In this document: piece after piece, positions 15,950 through 25,517 of the stretch
How positions within the stretch are numbered: the first letter of the stretch is position 1
Layout: each line of letters begins with the position of its first letter
Assembly: GCA_947643615.1 (NCBI GenBank)
Contig: CANRWO010000026.1
Span: forward strand, 1 to 43,895
Reading direction: 5' to 3'
From: an uncultured Lachnospiraceae bacterium
Lineage (GTDB): Bacteria > Bacillota > Clostridia > Lachnospirales > Lachnospiraceae
DNA length: 43,895 nucleotides
Position numbers and translations under genes: made by a program
The notes under the pieces: generated by a model
The model's database searches: none
What the model saw: the letters and a program-made list of their open reading frames with translations, nothing else
What the model was told of the DNA's origin: nothing

Positions 15950-17917
15950 CTAAAACCCTCTGATTGCCGTTTCGTCCTTCCCTGCTTCCAGCGCCAGCGC
16001 TTCCCGGAGATGGCCGCCGGTCACTGCGCCGCTTCCGTCACAGGAGGCCAAAAGCTTTGCCACATGAGCCGCCGCGCTGATCCTTGCAGGACTCAGCTCT
16101 GCCGCTTCCGCCAAGGCATTAAAGTCCACGTCCCGGGCCACGGGCAAGCCTCCCTCCAAAGCTTTTCTCCACAGCCGCGCCCTGCCCTCCCTTTCCAGGC
16201 CGCGGAATTTAACGGCAAATCGGATCCGTCTGACAAATGCATCGTCAAAATGATCTTTCAAATTTGTGGCAAGTATCAAAATACCTTCATGCTCCTCCAT
16301 CCTTTGGAGCAGAAAAGCAGCAGAGACATTGGCATACCTGTCATGGGAGTCTTTGACAGCCGTCCTCTTTGCAAACAAGGCATCTGCCTCGTCAAAAAAC
16401 AGCAGATAGCGGTTGCGCCGTGCCAGGCGGAATATCTCGTCTATGTGCTTCTCCGTCTCCCCTATGTACTTATCGAACACCTGGGACAGATCCACTTTCC
16501 ACAGCGGTAACTGCAGCTGTCCGGCAAGGACGGCTGCAGCCATAGTCTTCCCGGTTCCCGAGCTTCCGTAAAACAGAACCTGCAATCCCTGCTTCCCCCG
16601 CCACGCTTTCGCCAGCCTGGCCACGGTTTCCAACTGCCTTCGGCAGTCTTCGGGCAGAATCAGCTCTTCCGGCCCATACCTGTCTTCAATGAACTTCCCA
16701 AACCGGGATGCCTCCTGCCTGTCCTGCATCGCCTCCAGCCATATGTCCTGGTCCGAAAGGGAACGCGCGCCTTCCCGGGCGCGTAATGAAATGGTTTTCT
16801 GCCGCTTTTTCCATTCCCCTACGTTCAGCCGGTAATTCCCCAACAAATCCTCCTGCCATTGCCTGCGGTCTTCCGGCGATATCCAGGCATCCAAAGCCAG
16901 CCTCTTCTCTTCCCGGGACAATGCATCCTTCAGGGTGATCCCCACATCCGTTTCCTCCCTCACCAGGGATACCTGTGCGGTGGTATTTGCCAAAATGCAC
17001 AGATGGCTGCCTCCCAGGCCCCGGAGCAGCCGGCTTCGCACTTGCTCCCACTCCTCCCCTGGAGAACCGGGGATTTCGTCCGCAAGCTCCACAGCCACTA
17101 CCGGCGCCGACAATCTGATGATCAGGCACAGCGCCTGGCAGATGTAAGAACGGCGGGATTTCGATGCGCACATCAGGCTTTTTACCCGGAACACCACCAC
17201 ATTCCTGCCCAATTCCCTGGCGGCCCGCCGCACCAGTGTGTGAGCTCCGCTCCCCTTGCTCCCATGCAGAAGGATCCGCAGCGGTTCCTTTTCCCGCAAA
17301 TATCCGCACAGCCTCCTATATTCCTCTTCATGAAGGGGAAAAAGCTCCTGCCCCTTATGGATCTCTTCCGATGCTGCATAAAAAGAATACCAATCCTCCT
17401 GGGCAAGGCTCCCGGTAAGCAGAAAGTAAAACACCGCAGGGTTTAAGAGCAGAGGGCGCTGTAAGAGCCCCCTCTCCCACCTGCCCTCCGTTTCTTCTTC
17501 CTCCTGCCCCAGGATCAGGATATCCTGCAGCGCTCCGCCTCCCCCACAGAATCCTGCCACGTCGTCGAATCCAATCATGATCACCGGAGAGAGCAGGTAC
17601 ATGGCATATTGCAGGCTGGGCCAGTTCTCTTTATACCGGTTTCTGCAGTCTATGCACAACCCGTTCTCCAATTCAAAGCAAAAGGCAAACATCAAGACCC
17701 AATACTCCGCCTGGGTCAGGGAACAGCATTCCCGCAGGCACACAGACGGCAGAAAGAGAGCCGTTTTCCTCTCCCTCTCCTCCAACAACGCCCTCTTCTC
17801 TTCAAAAGACCCGGGCGTCTTGCCCTTATCCTGCTGCAGCCAAAGAAATATATCCACATACTCCTGCATCTGTTCCTCCAGCGAATGAAATCCCTCGTGG
17901 GAAACGCTCTCCTTCAT
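15950..17917 (-). CDS. eCIS AAA+ ATPase (Afp15/Pvc15-like)
   Basis: This is the 655-aa ATPase found at the end of eCIS operons, thought to act in the cytosol in particle assembly. The C-terminal AAA+ module is complete: Walker A GSSGTGKT (451-458), Walker B LLFFDEAD (505-512), sensor ILATN and arginine finger RR (563-564). An N-terminal half has a second, degenerate P-loop (GSKGSGAHT, 219-227) in which the catalytic Lys is replaced, so it is a tandem AAA+ protein with one dead site. The ATG at 17917 has AGGAGG seven bases upstream; the open frame extends to 18016 and overlaps the previous gene. Confidence 0.9.
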   Translation of the reverse strand: MKESVSHEGFHSLEEQMQEYVDIFLWLQQDKGKTPGSFEEKRALLEERERKTALFLPSVCLRECCSLTQAEYWVLMFAFCFELENGLCIDCRNRYKENWPSLQYAMYLLSPVIMIGFDDVAGFCGGGGALQDILILGQEEEETEGRWERGLLQRPLLLNPAVFYFLLTGSLAQEDWYSFYAASEEIHKGQELFPLHEEEYRRLCGYLREKEPLRILLHGSKGSGAHTLVRRAARELGRNVVVFRVKSLMCASKSRRSYICQALCLIIRLSAPVVAVELADEIPGSPGEEWEQVRSRLLRGLGGSHLCILANTTAQVSLVREETDVGITLKDALSREEKRLALDAWISPEDRRQWQEDLLGNYRLNVGEWKKRQKTISLRAREGARSLSDQDIWLEAMQDRQEASRFGKFIEDRYGPEELILPEDCRRQLETVARLAKAWRGKQGLQVLFYGSSGTGKTMAAAVLAGQLQLPLWKVDLSQVFDKYIGETEKHIDEIFRLARRNRYLLFFDEADALFAKRTAVKDSHDRYANVSAAFLLQRMEEHEGILILATNLKDHFDDAFVRRIRFAVKFRGLEREGRARLWRKALEGGLPVARDVDFNALAEAAELSPARISAAAHVAKLLASCDGSGAVTGGHLREALALEAGKDETAIRGF

Positions 17918-17997
17918 CTGACATCCTCCTATTCCATCCCGGGGCCTGCACCTGTTGCCCCGGTCAGTACACTGGCGGCACCGGCTTCCAACCGCCC

Positions 17998-18993
17998 CTA
18001 TAGCAGCCTCAGGCATTCTACAGGGCAGCCGTTTTCCGTAAGGGCAGAGTCATACTCCGACAGACAGGATGTCACATCCAGAAAGCACTGCCCGTCCAGC
18101 CTGTCCGTCCTGTGCAGGATTACAAAGTCTATCGCCATGCCAATGGGGACGTTTTTCCTGAGCCAGTCCAGATAACGCTCCCGCCCGTCCTCGGGCCGCT
18201 CCCTGAGCACCACGGTGGCCCTGCATTCCTCCGGCTCCTCAATGACAAAGGCTTCCGCTCCGGTCAGGATCCCAACCATTTCCACATAGTATTGGCAGGT
18301 GCCTTTTCTGCCTGCCAGGGATATCCCCCTGCGCAAAAGTTCCCTCAGAGTGCCCTCCTCCACCTGCCTGGCCAAATCCCCCCAGCCCAGCCACCTGGCC
18401 AGCCTCACCGCCTGATTTTTCATGCACAGCTCATAGTCCAGCTTTTCTGCCAGGTCATCGACCTTTTTCTCCATCCCCAGGTACAGGTTCTGGTGCACCG
18501 CCAGAAAACGCTGAAGCCGGAGGTTCTCCCGGTAGATGGCTGGAAGGTATTCCGTAAAGCTTTCCTTGGGGAAAGACAGGTCATATCCTCTGAACAACGC
18601 ATTTTTCCCGGTGCTGCGCAAAACCTTTACGGCCAGCCTGGCATAGCGACCGGCCCCGCTTCCGTACAAAAGCATATTCCGGTAATTGGAGCTGTACTGT
18701 GCCACAGCTTTCCTGGCATTGAACCAAAATCTGATATTTTCCTGCAGGAGCGCCTCCTCTTCCTCGTCTATCCTGTCAAAAAGCCAGACGTAAAGCTCCA
18801 ACACGGCGTCGCTTCCAATATCCAGCATGATATGGTTCCACTCCGTCCCGTCCCTTCCGCTGTCATAGATCTGACTGACAAAAACAGCCCAGGCAGATTC
18901 CGGCCTCATGGCCAGTCCGCCTCCGGTCTGCCGGAACCCGTACTGGCTGCCGCAGCGCAATAAGCTCCTGCCGGATAAACAATGTGTGGCCAT
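17998..18993 (-). CDS. eCIS baseplate-associated tail protein (TIGR02242/gpI-like)
   Basis: The 331-aa protein has a central domain with FTEYLPAIYRE, QRFLAVHQNLYLGMEKKVDDL and LARWLGWG, then RKGTCQYYVEMVGILTGA. This is the pattern of the phage tail protein domain TIGR02242, related to P2 gpI/T4 gp53-region baseplate proteins. It would sit at the periphery of the baseplate. GGAGGG lies just upstream of the ATG. The gene ends 80 bp before the ATPase start and follows the second baseplate gene by 21 bp. In Afp-type clusters a receptor-binding fibre gene usually follows; here none does. Confidence 0.8.
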   Translation of the reverse strand: MATHCLSGRSLLRCGSQYGFRQTGGGLAMRPESAWAVFVSQIYDSGRDGTEWNHIMLDIGSDAVLELYVWLFDRIDEEEEALLQENIRFWFNARKAVAQYSSNYRNMLLYGSGAGRYARLAVKVLRSTGKNALFRGYDLSFPKESFTEYLPAIYRENLRLQRFLAVHQNLYLGMEKKVDDLAEKLDYELCMKNQAVRLARWLGWGDLARQVEEGTLRELLRRGISLAGRKGTCQYYVEMVGILTGAEAFVIEEPEECRATVVLRERPEDGRERYLDWLRKNVPIGMAIDFVILHRTDRLDGQCFLDVTSCLSEYDSALTENGCPVECLRLL

Positions 18994-19014
18994 TTTATCT
19001 CCCTCCTCCCGGGT

Positions 19015-20811
19015 TTATTGAGCCCCGGAGCCATTTCTGACTTCCACCTTTATCTTCATGCCTGCCAGTCGGTACGGCTCCAGGTACTTTTCCACCCGGC
19101 TCCTGTACCACTCCACACAGTACCCGTCCTCCAAAGGAAACCGGGGGAAAACAATCACCTCTGCCCCGTTGCCCTTCCACCTGGCAGTGACCCTCCTTAT
19201 GATCAGTCCCGGCGTTTCCATGGCAAGATCCCGGATATCCTCCTCCGTGACCATTCTTTCCTGGCGCATAAGGGTTCCCCTGATCCCGTCGAACTGCCTG
19301 GAGGGGGCCAGGCGGCTTCTGCCCTCCCTGCCCGGCAGGTAATTCATACAGGTAATATGTGGAAACAGCTCCGGCTGCTCCCATTTCGTGATCCCTCCCA
19401 CAGGCACATTGCCCTTTTCCCCTTCCCAGAGGACCAGGGATGTGAAACGCAGTCCTTCCTCCGATGGAGGAGGGATCTCCCCGTGCCTGCCGTCACCCAG
19501 CACGATCACATTCTCCTCCTCTTCCCAATGCCAGGCATACCGGCATCTGTCCTCCTCCGGTTCCGACCCTTCATAAGTCCGGTACATCCCTCCCCGGATG
19601 CCTGCCTGCTTTATCATCAGGCCGACGGAAGAACGCATCACGGACTTCCAGGGAAGGGGAATCTGCTGTGCCGCAACGCCTGTAACCCGGCAGGCCAGCT
19701 CCTCTGGGGAAATCTGTGGCTTAGCGCACACAATCATCACATGCCCCGTACCCTCATAGGACACATACCGCTCCATACGGCCTGCCTTTACCGGCCCGTC
19801 GATGGAGACCCGGTCCGTGATATCCTCCCAGAGAATTCCGTTGCCTTCCGGCTCCCCAGATTCTTCCGGCTTTTCTTCACTTTTCCTCAGGATCCAAAGC
19901 CGTCCTGTCTTTCCAAGATAGCTTTTGAGGGCTACCCTGTGGCTGTTTCCGGTAAATTCCGCCTCTTCCGTGCGGCAGAGCGTATCCTTTTGCACTGCCT
20001 TGGCCACATTCAGGCAGATCTTATACAGGACGGGCGCCACATCATAGGCGCCATGCCCGATCCTGCACCGGATACGGTTGATCCGGTACCTGCCTGCCTC
20101 CTCACAGGGATCCGTCCGCAGAACCACAATGCCGCTGCGCAAAAGTCCCTCCGTATCGTCCCGGATGGCCTGTACCTCCTTCCAGCTGTCCGTAATGAAA
20201 TATTCCCACACAAGCTTTACCATGCAATCCCCTTCTTCCGGGGGATTCCTCTTAGCCGTTTCGTCCAGCAGCACAAGGAAACGGAAATCTTCCTTGGGAT
20301 TTAGCGGCCGGTCCAGGACAAAGGTAAAAAGGACCCCTTCCTGCCCGCTTTGCCCCTCCAGCACGAAACGGTTCTTACGGAACAGCTTCATGGCGTCTGC
20401 CTGGTTTTCGCCGCTTCCCTGGTAAAATCCGTACAGGCTGTTTTTCATCAGGCGCACTTCCTCTTCCGTCTCGAAAACCATCCCACCGGACAACAGCTTC
20501 GTGCCCTCCGGCACAACACACTCCTTCTCCGCATCTGCCTCCGGCTGAAAAAAGACCCAGGCCCAGGCGCACTCCCCCTGATCCGGCCGGATTCCCAAAA
20601 GCTTCAGGTATTTACGGTAGTGACTCTCCTGCACCTGGTCCAGGTAATAGCTCTGCATATCCCACAGAAGGGCCCACATTTCAATCAACATGATGCCCGG
20701 GTCGGACACCTCCCTGTGGGTCCACCACGGGGCCTGTACACGAAGCTTTCCCATGGCACGTTCATATAGTTCGTCGTAACTGCTGTCATCCAGCGATATC
20801 GGTTCCGGCAT
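19015..20811 (-). CDS. eCIS baseplate protein (gp6/gpJ-like, Afp12/Pvc12-type)
   Basis: This 598-aa protein begins PEPISLDDSSYDELYERAM, with DPGIMLIEMWALLWDMQSYYLDQ soon after, the N-terminal signature of putative baseplate assembly proteins in eCIS and related tails. The C-terminal half carries the baseplate-J type pattern (VLGDGRHGEIPP, GGITKWEQP, VTEEDIRDLAMETPGLIIRRV). Two such proteins normally form the wedge of the baseplate around the hub. GGAGG lies nine bases before ATG. It starts 45 bp after the preceding gene and is clearly part of the operon. Confidence 0.88.
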   Translation of the reverse strand: MPEPISLDDSSYDELYERAMGKLRVQAPWWTHREVSDPGIMLIEMWALLWDMQSYYLDQVQESHYRKYLKLLGIRPDQGECAWAWVFFQPEADAEKECVVPEGTKLLSGGMVFETEEEVRLMKNSLYGFYQGSGENQADAMKLFRKNRFVLEGQSGQEGVLFTFVLDRPLNPKEDFRFLVLLDETAKRNPPEEGDCMVKLVWEYFITDSWKEVQAIRDDTEGLLRSGIVVLRTDPCEEAGRYRINRIRCRIGHGAYDVAPVLYKICLNVAKAVQKDTLCRTEEAEFTGNSHRVALKSYLGKTGRLWILRKSEEKPEESGEPEGNGILWEDITDRVSIDGPVKAGRMERYVSYEGTGHVMIVCAKPQISPEELACRVTGVAAQQIPLPWKSVMRSSVGLMIKQAGIRGGMYRTYEGSEPEEDRCRYAWHWEEEENVIVLGDGRHGEIPPPSEEGLRFTSLVLWEGEKGNVPVGGITKWEQPELFPHITCMNYLPGREGRSRLAPSRQFDGIRGTLMRQERMVTEEDIRDLAMETPGLIIRRVTARWKGNGAEVIVFPRFPLEDGYCVEWYRSRVEKYLEPYRLAGMKIKVEVRNGSGAQ

Positions 20812-20855
20812 TCTCTATGTCCTCCACTCCATGGCTTGCCCTGCCGCTGTCTCCG

Positions 20856-22937
20856 CTATCTCCCGTGAGAGGTTCCGTTTTCCCCGTTCCCACGGTCCGG
20901 GAAGCTGCACCTCACACTGCATTTCTGCAGCCAGACAGGCCCTGACCGGGACAAAGTCTCCTCCAGCCAGTCCCGGATTTCCGTCAGCCTGACATGCCAA
21001 TTATCCCGGTACTCCCTTTCCCATTGCTCCCTCACACTGTCATTCAAGCCGTCCAAACAGGCAAGTTCCACTTCAAGCCTCCCGGCCTCCCGCCGGAAAA
21101 CACAGGCCCTTACCCTTAACAGGGGATACCTTTCCTGCAGCATGAGCTCCATGTCCCACAGCGTCAGCATTCTTCCGAAGTGGGCAAAGCGGTGCTCTGC
21201 TGCCTGTCTGGCGGATACCACCGGCACTCCTGCCCCGGCACAGCAGATATCCGACAGGCATTCGGCTTCCAGCACTCCCATATTGGCAGGTTCCAGATAG
21301 AAAATATCCCCTTTCCGGATCTGCCATTCCGCATGTCCCGGCACACCCTCCTCCGGAGCCATTCGGAGGGGGACGTAATTAGGGCAAAAACAGGCCAGGT
21401 TTTCCGGCTCTTTCCCAGCCGGCTCCACCCAGAAGGCCTCCCTGCCGAAGCGGACCCCCGTTCCCCTGATTTCCTCCCTGGTAAAGGAGCGTGATCCCGC
21501 CCCTGTATACCAGCGGTTATCCGGTGTCACCTCCCGGTCAAACCCAAGGAACATGCTCTCTCCCTTCATTTCCCCGGGACGGGGGACCTTCTGCCTTTCC
21601 GGCAGCGCCAGGCGCTCTTTTGCCAAAAAACGGATCCCCTCCAGAACAGGTATGGACTTCCTGTAATACAGGGCATAGGCATTTTGCACCCGGGCCAGCC
21701 GCAGCCGGATATAGAAATGCTCCTCTCCCTCCACTACACAAGGTTTCATATCCCTGGGACGCCTCCATGAAAAGAATCTTTCACCCTGGCCCCTCCCAGG
21801 GCATCCCGTCTTCCACCCATCACTTCCCGGCAGGATGCGCCACCGGTTCCCGTCGAAATATTCCCAGAAGGTATCTTCGGCCTGCCATTCCCGCACCGTC
21901 TCCGACTGCCCCAGCCACGGATATTTCTTATACAGCTTCTCATATTCCCGGGAGTGGGGTTCCGGGAGCCTTTCTTCCCTCAGGAAGCTTTCCCGGAACC
22001 GGAGCAGGATTTCACCCTCCGCCCCGGCCATGATCCGGTCACAGGACAAGTAACAGCAGCAGGCTTCCTCCAAAGAGACCCCAAAGGGAAGTATCTGCCC
22101 GGCTCCCTCCACTGCGGTGTCCGTTATGCACAAGCCAGGTTCCCTTTCTTCTGCTCCCACCCTCAGTCCATATCCCCCACACAGGGTTTCCGCCCACTCC
22201 TCTGAAAGCGCTTCCTCCGATGGAACCGCCAGGCGTACCTCATACGTTTGCCCTTCCAGGTTCCCCGCAAACCCGGGTGTACGGCCCTCCAGAAAGCATC
22301 CTTGCTCCGTCTGTTTCCATGCCGCAGGGAAGATTGCCTCCCCGTCACTGACCGTCCATTTTCCCCCCAGGGCCCCAGCCGGCAGCGCCTTTCTATGAAA
22401 CTTCACCTCAAAACAGAAATCCGCCCTGCCATCAAACAATCCCCGGAAATACCACCGAAACAACGGATGGGCCAGCTCCTTTCCGCTTTGCCTGAACAGG
22501 GCCAGGGAATCCTGTCCCTGCCCCGCCTCCCAGGCCAGCCAGGCACACAACCCTTTCCGGTATATGGCATACTGCAGTTTTGCGGAGGTAAGCTGCAGCG
22601 GACTAACCGTCCTCACACAAATCTGTGCCCCCTGCCCCGTCTCCATATAGGCTTGGCTTCCCTTCTCCAGCCATTTGCCGTGCTCCTCAGGAGATACCTT
22701 TACCGCCAGCTCTCCCGCAAATTCCCCTGCGCTCTTTTCCGACTCCGGCACTGCCCCCTGGAATACCTGCTCCTGCTTCTGCCAAATCCGACTGTAGCGC
22801 TGCCGGTTATCTTCTGCCATGTCCAGGAAAATATCTGTAACCACGCTGCCCGGCTCTTCGTCCCCGGGCATATATTCCCAGCCTGTCTGATAAGCCAGCG
22901 CCAGCTTTTTCACTTTGCTCTGCAGCCTTTTTCCCAC
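20856..22937 (-). CDS. eCIS large baseplate protein (Afp11/Pvc11-like)
   Basis: This protein of about 693 aa starts GKRLQSKVKKLALAYQTGWEYMPGDEEPGSV and contains YYLSCDRIMAGAEGEILLRF and FWEYFDGNRWRILPG, typical of the large putative baseplate assembly protein of eCIS. I place the start at a GTG (22937) preceded by GGTGG, 33 bp after the gp25 stop. The frame is open further upstream but that part is read as gp25 in another frame and is not protein-like. Together with the next gene it should form the baseplate wedge. The C-terminus is rich in Arg/Glu and ends just before the next gene. Confidence 0.82.
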   Translation of the reverse strand: MGKRLQSKVKKLALAYQTGWEYMPGDEEPGSVVTDIFLDMAEDNRQRYSRIWQKQEQVFQGAVPESEKSAGEFAGELAVKVSPEEHGKWLEKGSQAYMETGQGAQICVRTVSPLQLTSAKLQYAIYRKGLCAWLAWEAGQGQDSLALFRQSGKELAHPLFRWYFRGLFDGRADFCFEVKFHRKALPAGALGGKWTVSDGEAIFPAAWKQTEQGCFLEGRTPGFAGNLEGQTYEVRLAVPSEEALSEEWAETLCGGYGLRVGAEEREPGLCITDTAVEGAGQILPFGVSLEEACCCYLSCDRIMAGAEGEILLRFRESFLREERLPEPHSREYEKLYKKYPWLGQSETVREWQAEDTFWEYFDGNRWRILPGSDGWKTGCPGRGQGERFFSWRRPRDMKPCVVEGEEHFYIRLRLARVQNAYALYYRKSIPVLEGIRFLAKERLALPERQKVPRPGEMKGESMFLGFDREVTPDNRWYTGAGSRSFTREEIRGTGVRFGREAFWVEPAGKEPENLACFCPNYVPLRMAPEEGVPGHAEWQIRKGDIFYLEPANMGVLEAECLSDICCAGAGVPVVSARQAAEHRFAHFGRMLTLWDMELMLQERYPLLRVRACVFRREAGRLEVELACLDGLNDSVREQWEREYRDNWHVRLTEIRDWLEETLSRSGPVWLQKCSVRCSFPDRGNGENGTSHGR

Positions 22938-22969
22938 AATTCCACCATCCCGTCCAAAATTCCCTGAAT

Positions 22970-23335
22970 TTAAAGCATGATCTCTACTCTGCCTTCCTCT
23001 TCCCGGTCCGCAATGCGGTAGGTGACAGACACCGCAAGTCCGCCCTGGCTCTCCGGGGCCATCTCCGCCTCCACACGGATATCCCTGATACGCTTCTCCC
23101 ACATCTGCAGGGAATGGCGCACCTCACGGCAGATCATTTCCCTGGTCTGGGTATCCATGTTCTCAAACAGGAACTGGTGCAGTTTTGTGCCGAAATTCGG
23201 GTGCAGCCTTCTCTCCCCGGGTTCCGTCCGCAAAATGATCTCCACGGACTGCCTGATATTATCACTGTCGCTGCTGGTCTCCACCCTTCCGTGTTCCTCC
23301 GATATGCCGAAAGGGAACTTCCATCCCATATCCAT
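22970..23335 (-). CDS. eCIS baseplate wedge protein, gp25/GpW-like (Afp9-like)
   Basis: This encodes a 121-aa protein with the gp25-like domain: KFPFGISEEHGRVETSSDSDNIRQSVEIIL, then TEPGERRLHPNFGTKLHQFLFE. This lysozyme-like fold, without lysozyme activity, links sheath and baseplate and helps start sheath polymerisation in all contractile tails. The start is supported by GGGAG before ATG. A 182-bp gap before it contains two copies of TTTGCGGCTTTCCGC but no convincing gene. Confidence 0.9.
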   Translation of the reverse strand: MDMGWKFPFGISEEHGRVETSSDSDNIRQSVEIILRTEPGERRLHPNFGTKLHQFLFENMDTQTREMICREVRHSLQMWEKRIRDIRVEAEMAPESQGGLAVSVTYRIADREEEGRVEIML

Positions 23336-23517
23336 GTGTCACTCCCTTTCCGCGCCGTTTTGGCGCAATCGGCCGGTATGCTTTGAAAATTTGCGGCTTT
23401 CCGCCGTTTGACTTTCCGCACTTAAGCCTTTCCTGCAGCTCCCTTTGAACCTTTGCGGCTTTCCGCACCGGAGCCTTTTCCATGGGGAAACGCGCTCCAG
23501 AGCTCTGCAAGGTTCTG

Positions 23518-24315
23518 TTAATTAAGGTCAATCATGGCGCCGGAAAGTTTCAGGGTTCCTTTGCTGCTCACCTTCACCTGCCCCTTTCCCGTGACGGATA
23601 TTCCTGCCGTTCCCTCCAGGGTTATCTCCTGCCCCTTCACCTGTACCTGGCTTTTGCCCTGGATTTCCACCCTTTTGGCTTCCAGCGACAGCTTTTCACA
23701 CCGCAGAGTTATCGTACCGTCCTTTTTCAGCTCTATACTGCTTTTCCCGCATTCCAGACGCAGGGCGGACTGGGAAACGATCTGCGCTTTGCCCTCCTTT
23801 TTGTCCAGAAGCATGGAATTCTTCTGTTCCTTATCGCCGAAAGTAATCTTTCGGTTCTCCTCATCCAGCTTCCACTCCATATTTTGGGAGCCGGATACTT
23901 CTATGGTTTCTTTCCCCTTCTCCCCGGCAAAGAAAACACCGCTGCCGTTCTTGTCCTGAAATCCCTTCCGCGCTTTGTCCCCCTTATACATTTCCTTTAC
24001 AAACCGGCTGTCCTCAGGGAAACGGCATCCTGTGACCACAGGGTGCCTGAGATCCCCTCCCGGGAAGGTCAGGCGCACGATATCGCCCTCTTCGGGCAGG
24101 AAAAAGACTCCGTGGTCGGTACCGCCGTAGCCTGTGAGCACAGGCACATTGTCAAAAGTATCCATCTTGTCCCTCATGACCTTTACCTTTACCCTCACGT
24201 TACCTTTTTGGGTGTTTTCCGAATCCGGCAGCACGGTTCCCCACATATCCCAGGTATGGCTCCGGCCGCCCTGTTGGGGGAAAGACGTATCATATCCGAT
24301 ATAATCCAAGATCAT
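23518..24315 (-). CDS. eCIS central spike protein, gp5/gpV-like (C-terminal part of Afp8)
   Basis: The 265-aa protein has an N-terminal OB-fold (WGTVLPDSENTQKGNVRVKV, DHGVFFLPEEGDIVRLTFPGGDLRHPVVTG) followed by a repetitive beta region (KITFGDKEQ, ITLRCEKLSLEAK, ISVTGKGQVKVSSKGTLKLSG), the three-stranded beta-helix needle. It forms the trimeric membrane-piercing spike that carries the PAAR tip. The ATG at 24315 has AGGAGG seven bases before it; the open frame goes back to 24537 inside the hub gene. In Afp/PVC the hub and spike are fused in one protein; here they are two genes separated by 34 bp. Confidence 0.9.
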   Translation of the reverse strand: MILDYIGYDTSFPQQGGRSHTWDMWGTVLPDSENTQKGNVRVKVKVMRDKMDTFDNVPVLTGYGGTDHGVFFLPEEGDIVRLTFPGGDLRHPVVTGCRFPEDSRFVKEMYKGDKARKGFQDKNGSGVFFAGEKGKETIEVSGSQNMEWKLDEENRKITFGDKEQKNSMLLDKKEGKAQIVSQSALRLECGKSSIELKKDGTITLRCEKLSLEAKRVEIQGKSQVQVKGQEITLEGTAGISVTGKGQVKVSSKGTLKLSGAMIDLN

Positions 24316-24349
24316 ATGCTCCTCCTGTCCCGGCTTCGTCCCGGGTCCG

Positions 24350-25435
24350 CTATGCCAGGCGCACTCCGGACGCCAGGGTGGTATACCCTCCCCCGTCCAG
24401 TGTGTGCCGCACTTCTTCCACATACATCCTGCCTGACAGGCTTGGCGCTGCCCCATGGACGATCTCCGCACAGATCCCGGGCAATAACTGCGGAATTCCC
24501 ACGGTGGCGGCCTCCATACGGGCACTGTTTGCCGCAATGCGGCCCATCAGCGCCCTGGCGCGTTTCTCCGCCTCCCCCCCGGTTTCCGGCCCCATATCCA
24601 GAAAAGTCAGCGTATATCCCTCCAACGCCTGCTTCAGCTTCCCGGTAAAGGGCCCCGTCGCCCCCGTCCAGTCTGCCCTGCCTGAGACCTTCTCATCCTG
24701 CCTGTTGTAACCCCATATCTGGACGCTGCCGGTCTGCCCTGCCATGGTCACTGTCCCCCGGATTTTTTGCAGTCCGTAGTCCACGGACAGTTCCAGCACA
24801 TGGTTCCCGGCCCTCCGCGCCTTTCGAAATACCATGGTTCCCGTTCCGCAGTAAAATTCGTAGTCCAGGCAGGATGCCAGTCCGCACAGCCAGTCGTAGT
24901 GGGTCTCACCCTTGATGACACAGGCCTGGTCCAATTCCCTGGGCAGAGGGTCCAGCTCCTTTTTATCCACAAACTTACCGTAACATCCCATATTCAGGAT
25001 TTCGTTCAGAATCTGTTGTGTTTTCTTCTGCCCGGATACCTGGAGCACGCTGTTTTTTTTCATCAAACCTTTCACATCCAGGCAGACCAATGTATACTCC
25101 ACATATTCCCCCATGGAGTCTTCCACTTCTATCTGATGCAGGTAACCCTTGAAAATCCGGGAAGCGTCCTCCCCATACCCTGCTTTCACTTCTATCTTCT
25201 GGCCTACGTCTAAATACTTCTCCGCCTCAGCAGTGCCCTGCCCGGAATATTTGTCAAACCGATAGACTATAATTGCCATATCGGGTTCCATTCCCACGGA
25301 TGCGATGACCTCCGCCTTCTCCAGATAAAGGCCGTCCCCTGACGGTATTTCCCCCGCAGCCGTAATCACCAGGGCAACGGGATCCAGGAAGTCGTTATAT
25401 CGGTCAGCCAGGCTCTTTCCGCTGATTCTTGCCAT
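24350..25435 (-). CDS. eCIS hub protein, gp27/GPD-like (N-terminal part of Afp8)
   Basis: This 361-aa protein of the phage late control gene D / VgrG N-terminal family shows VEDSMGEYVEYTLVCLDVKGLMKKN, THYDWLCGLASCLDYEFYCGTGTMVF and ARALMGRIAANSARMEAATVGIPQLLPG. As a trimer it would form the baseplate hub linking tube and spike. GGTGGAAGT precedes the ATG. It is followed directly by the gp5-like spike gene, so the two together replace the single Afp8/VgrG-type protein. Confidence 0.88.
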   Translation of the reverse strand: MARISGKSLADRYNDFLDPVALVITAAGEIPSGDGLYLEKAEVIASVGMEPDMAIIVYRFDKYSGQGTAEAEKYLDVGQKIEVKAGYGEDASRIFKGYLHQIEVEDSMGEYVEYTLVCLDVKGLMKKNSVLQVSGQKKTQQILNEILNMGCYGKFVDKKELDPLPRELDQACVIKGETHYDWLCGLASCLDYEFYCGTGTMVFRKARRAGNHVLELSVDYGLQKIRGTVTMAGQTGSVQIWGYNRQDEKVSGRADWTGATGPFTGKLKQALEGYTLTFLDMGPETGGEAEKRARALMGRIAANSARMEAATVGIPQLLPGICAEIVHGAAPSLSGRMYVEEVRHTLDGGGYTTLASGVRLA

Positions 25436-25517
25436 ACTTCCACCTACTCCTTCCTGCGCTTATGCTCACGCCTCTCCCACTTGCGGCTATGCCCTCCCTA
25501 CATCTTCCAAACATACT

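Noticed and set aside
18982..20304. Plus-strand open frame of 440 codons opposite the baseplate genes
   Set aside because: Same explanation: low-complexity composition and it lies fully opposite clear eCIS proteins.
23262..23531. Lys-rich 89-codon minus-strand frame between spike and gp25 genes
   Set aside because: It overlaps the gp25 gene in another frame and has no convincing ribosome binding site; the repeated TTTGCGGCTTTCCGC blocks explain part of its composition. A small gene is not fully excluded.
23482..24648. Plus-strand open frame of 388 codons opposite spike and hub genes
   Set aside because: Mirror frame of the gp5-like and GPD-like genes with no protein features.
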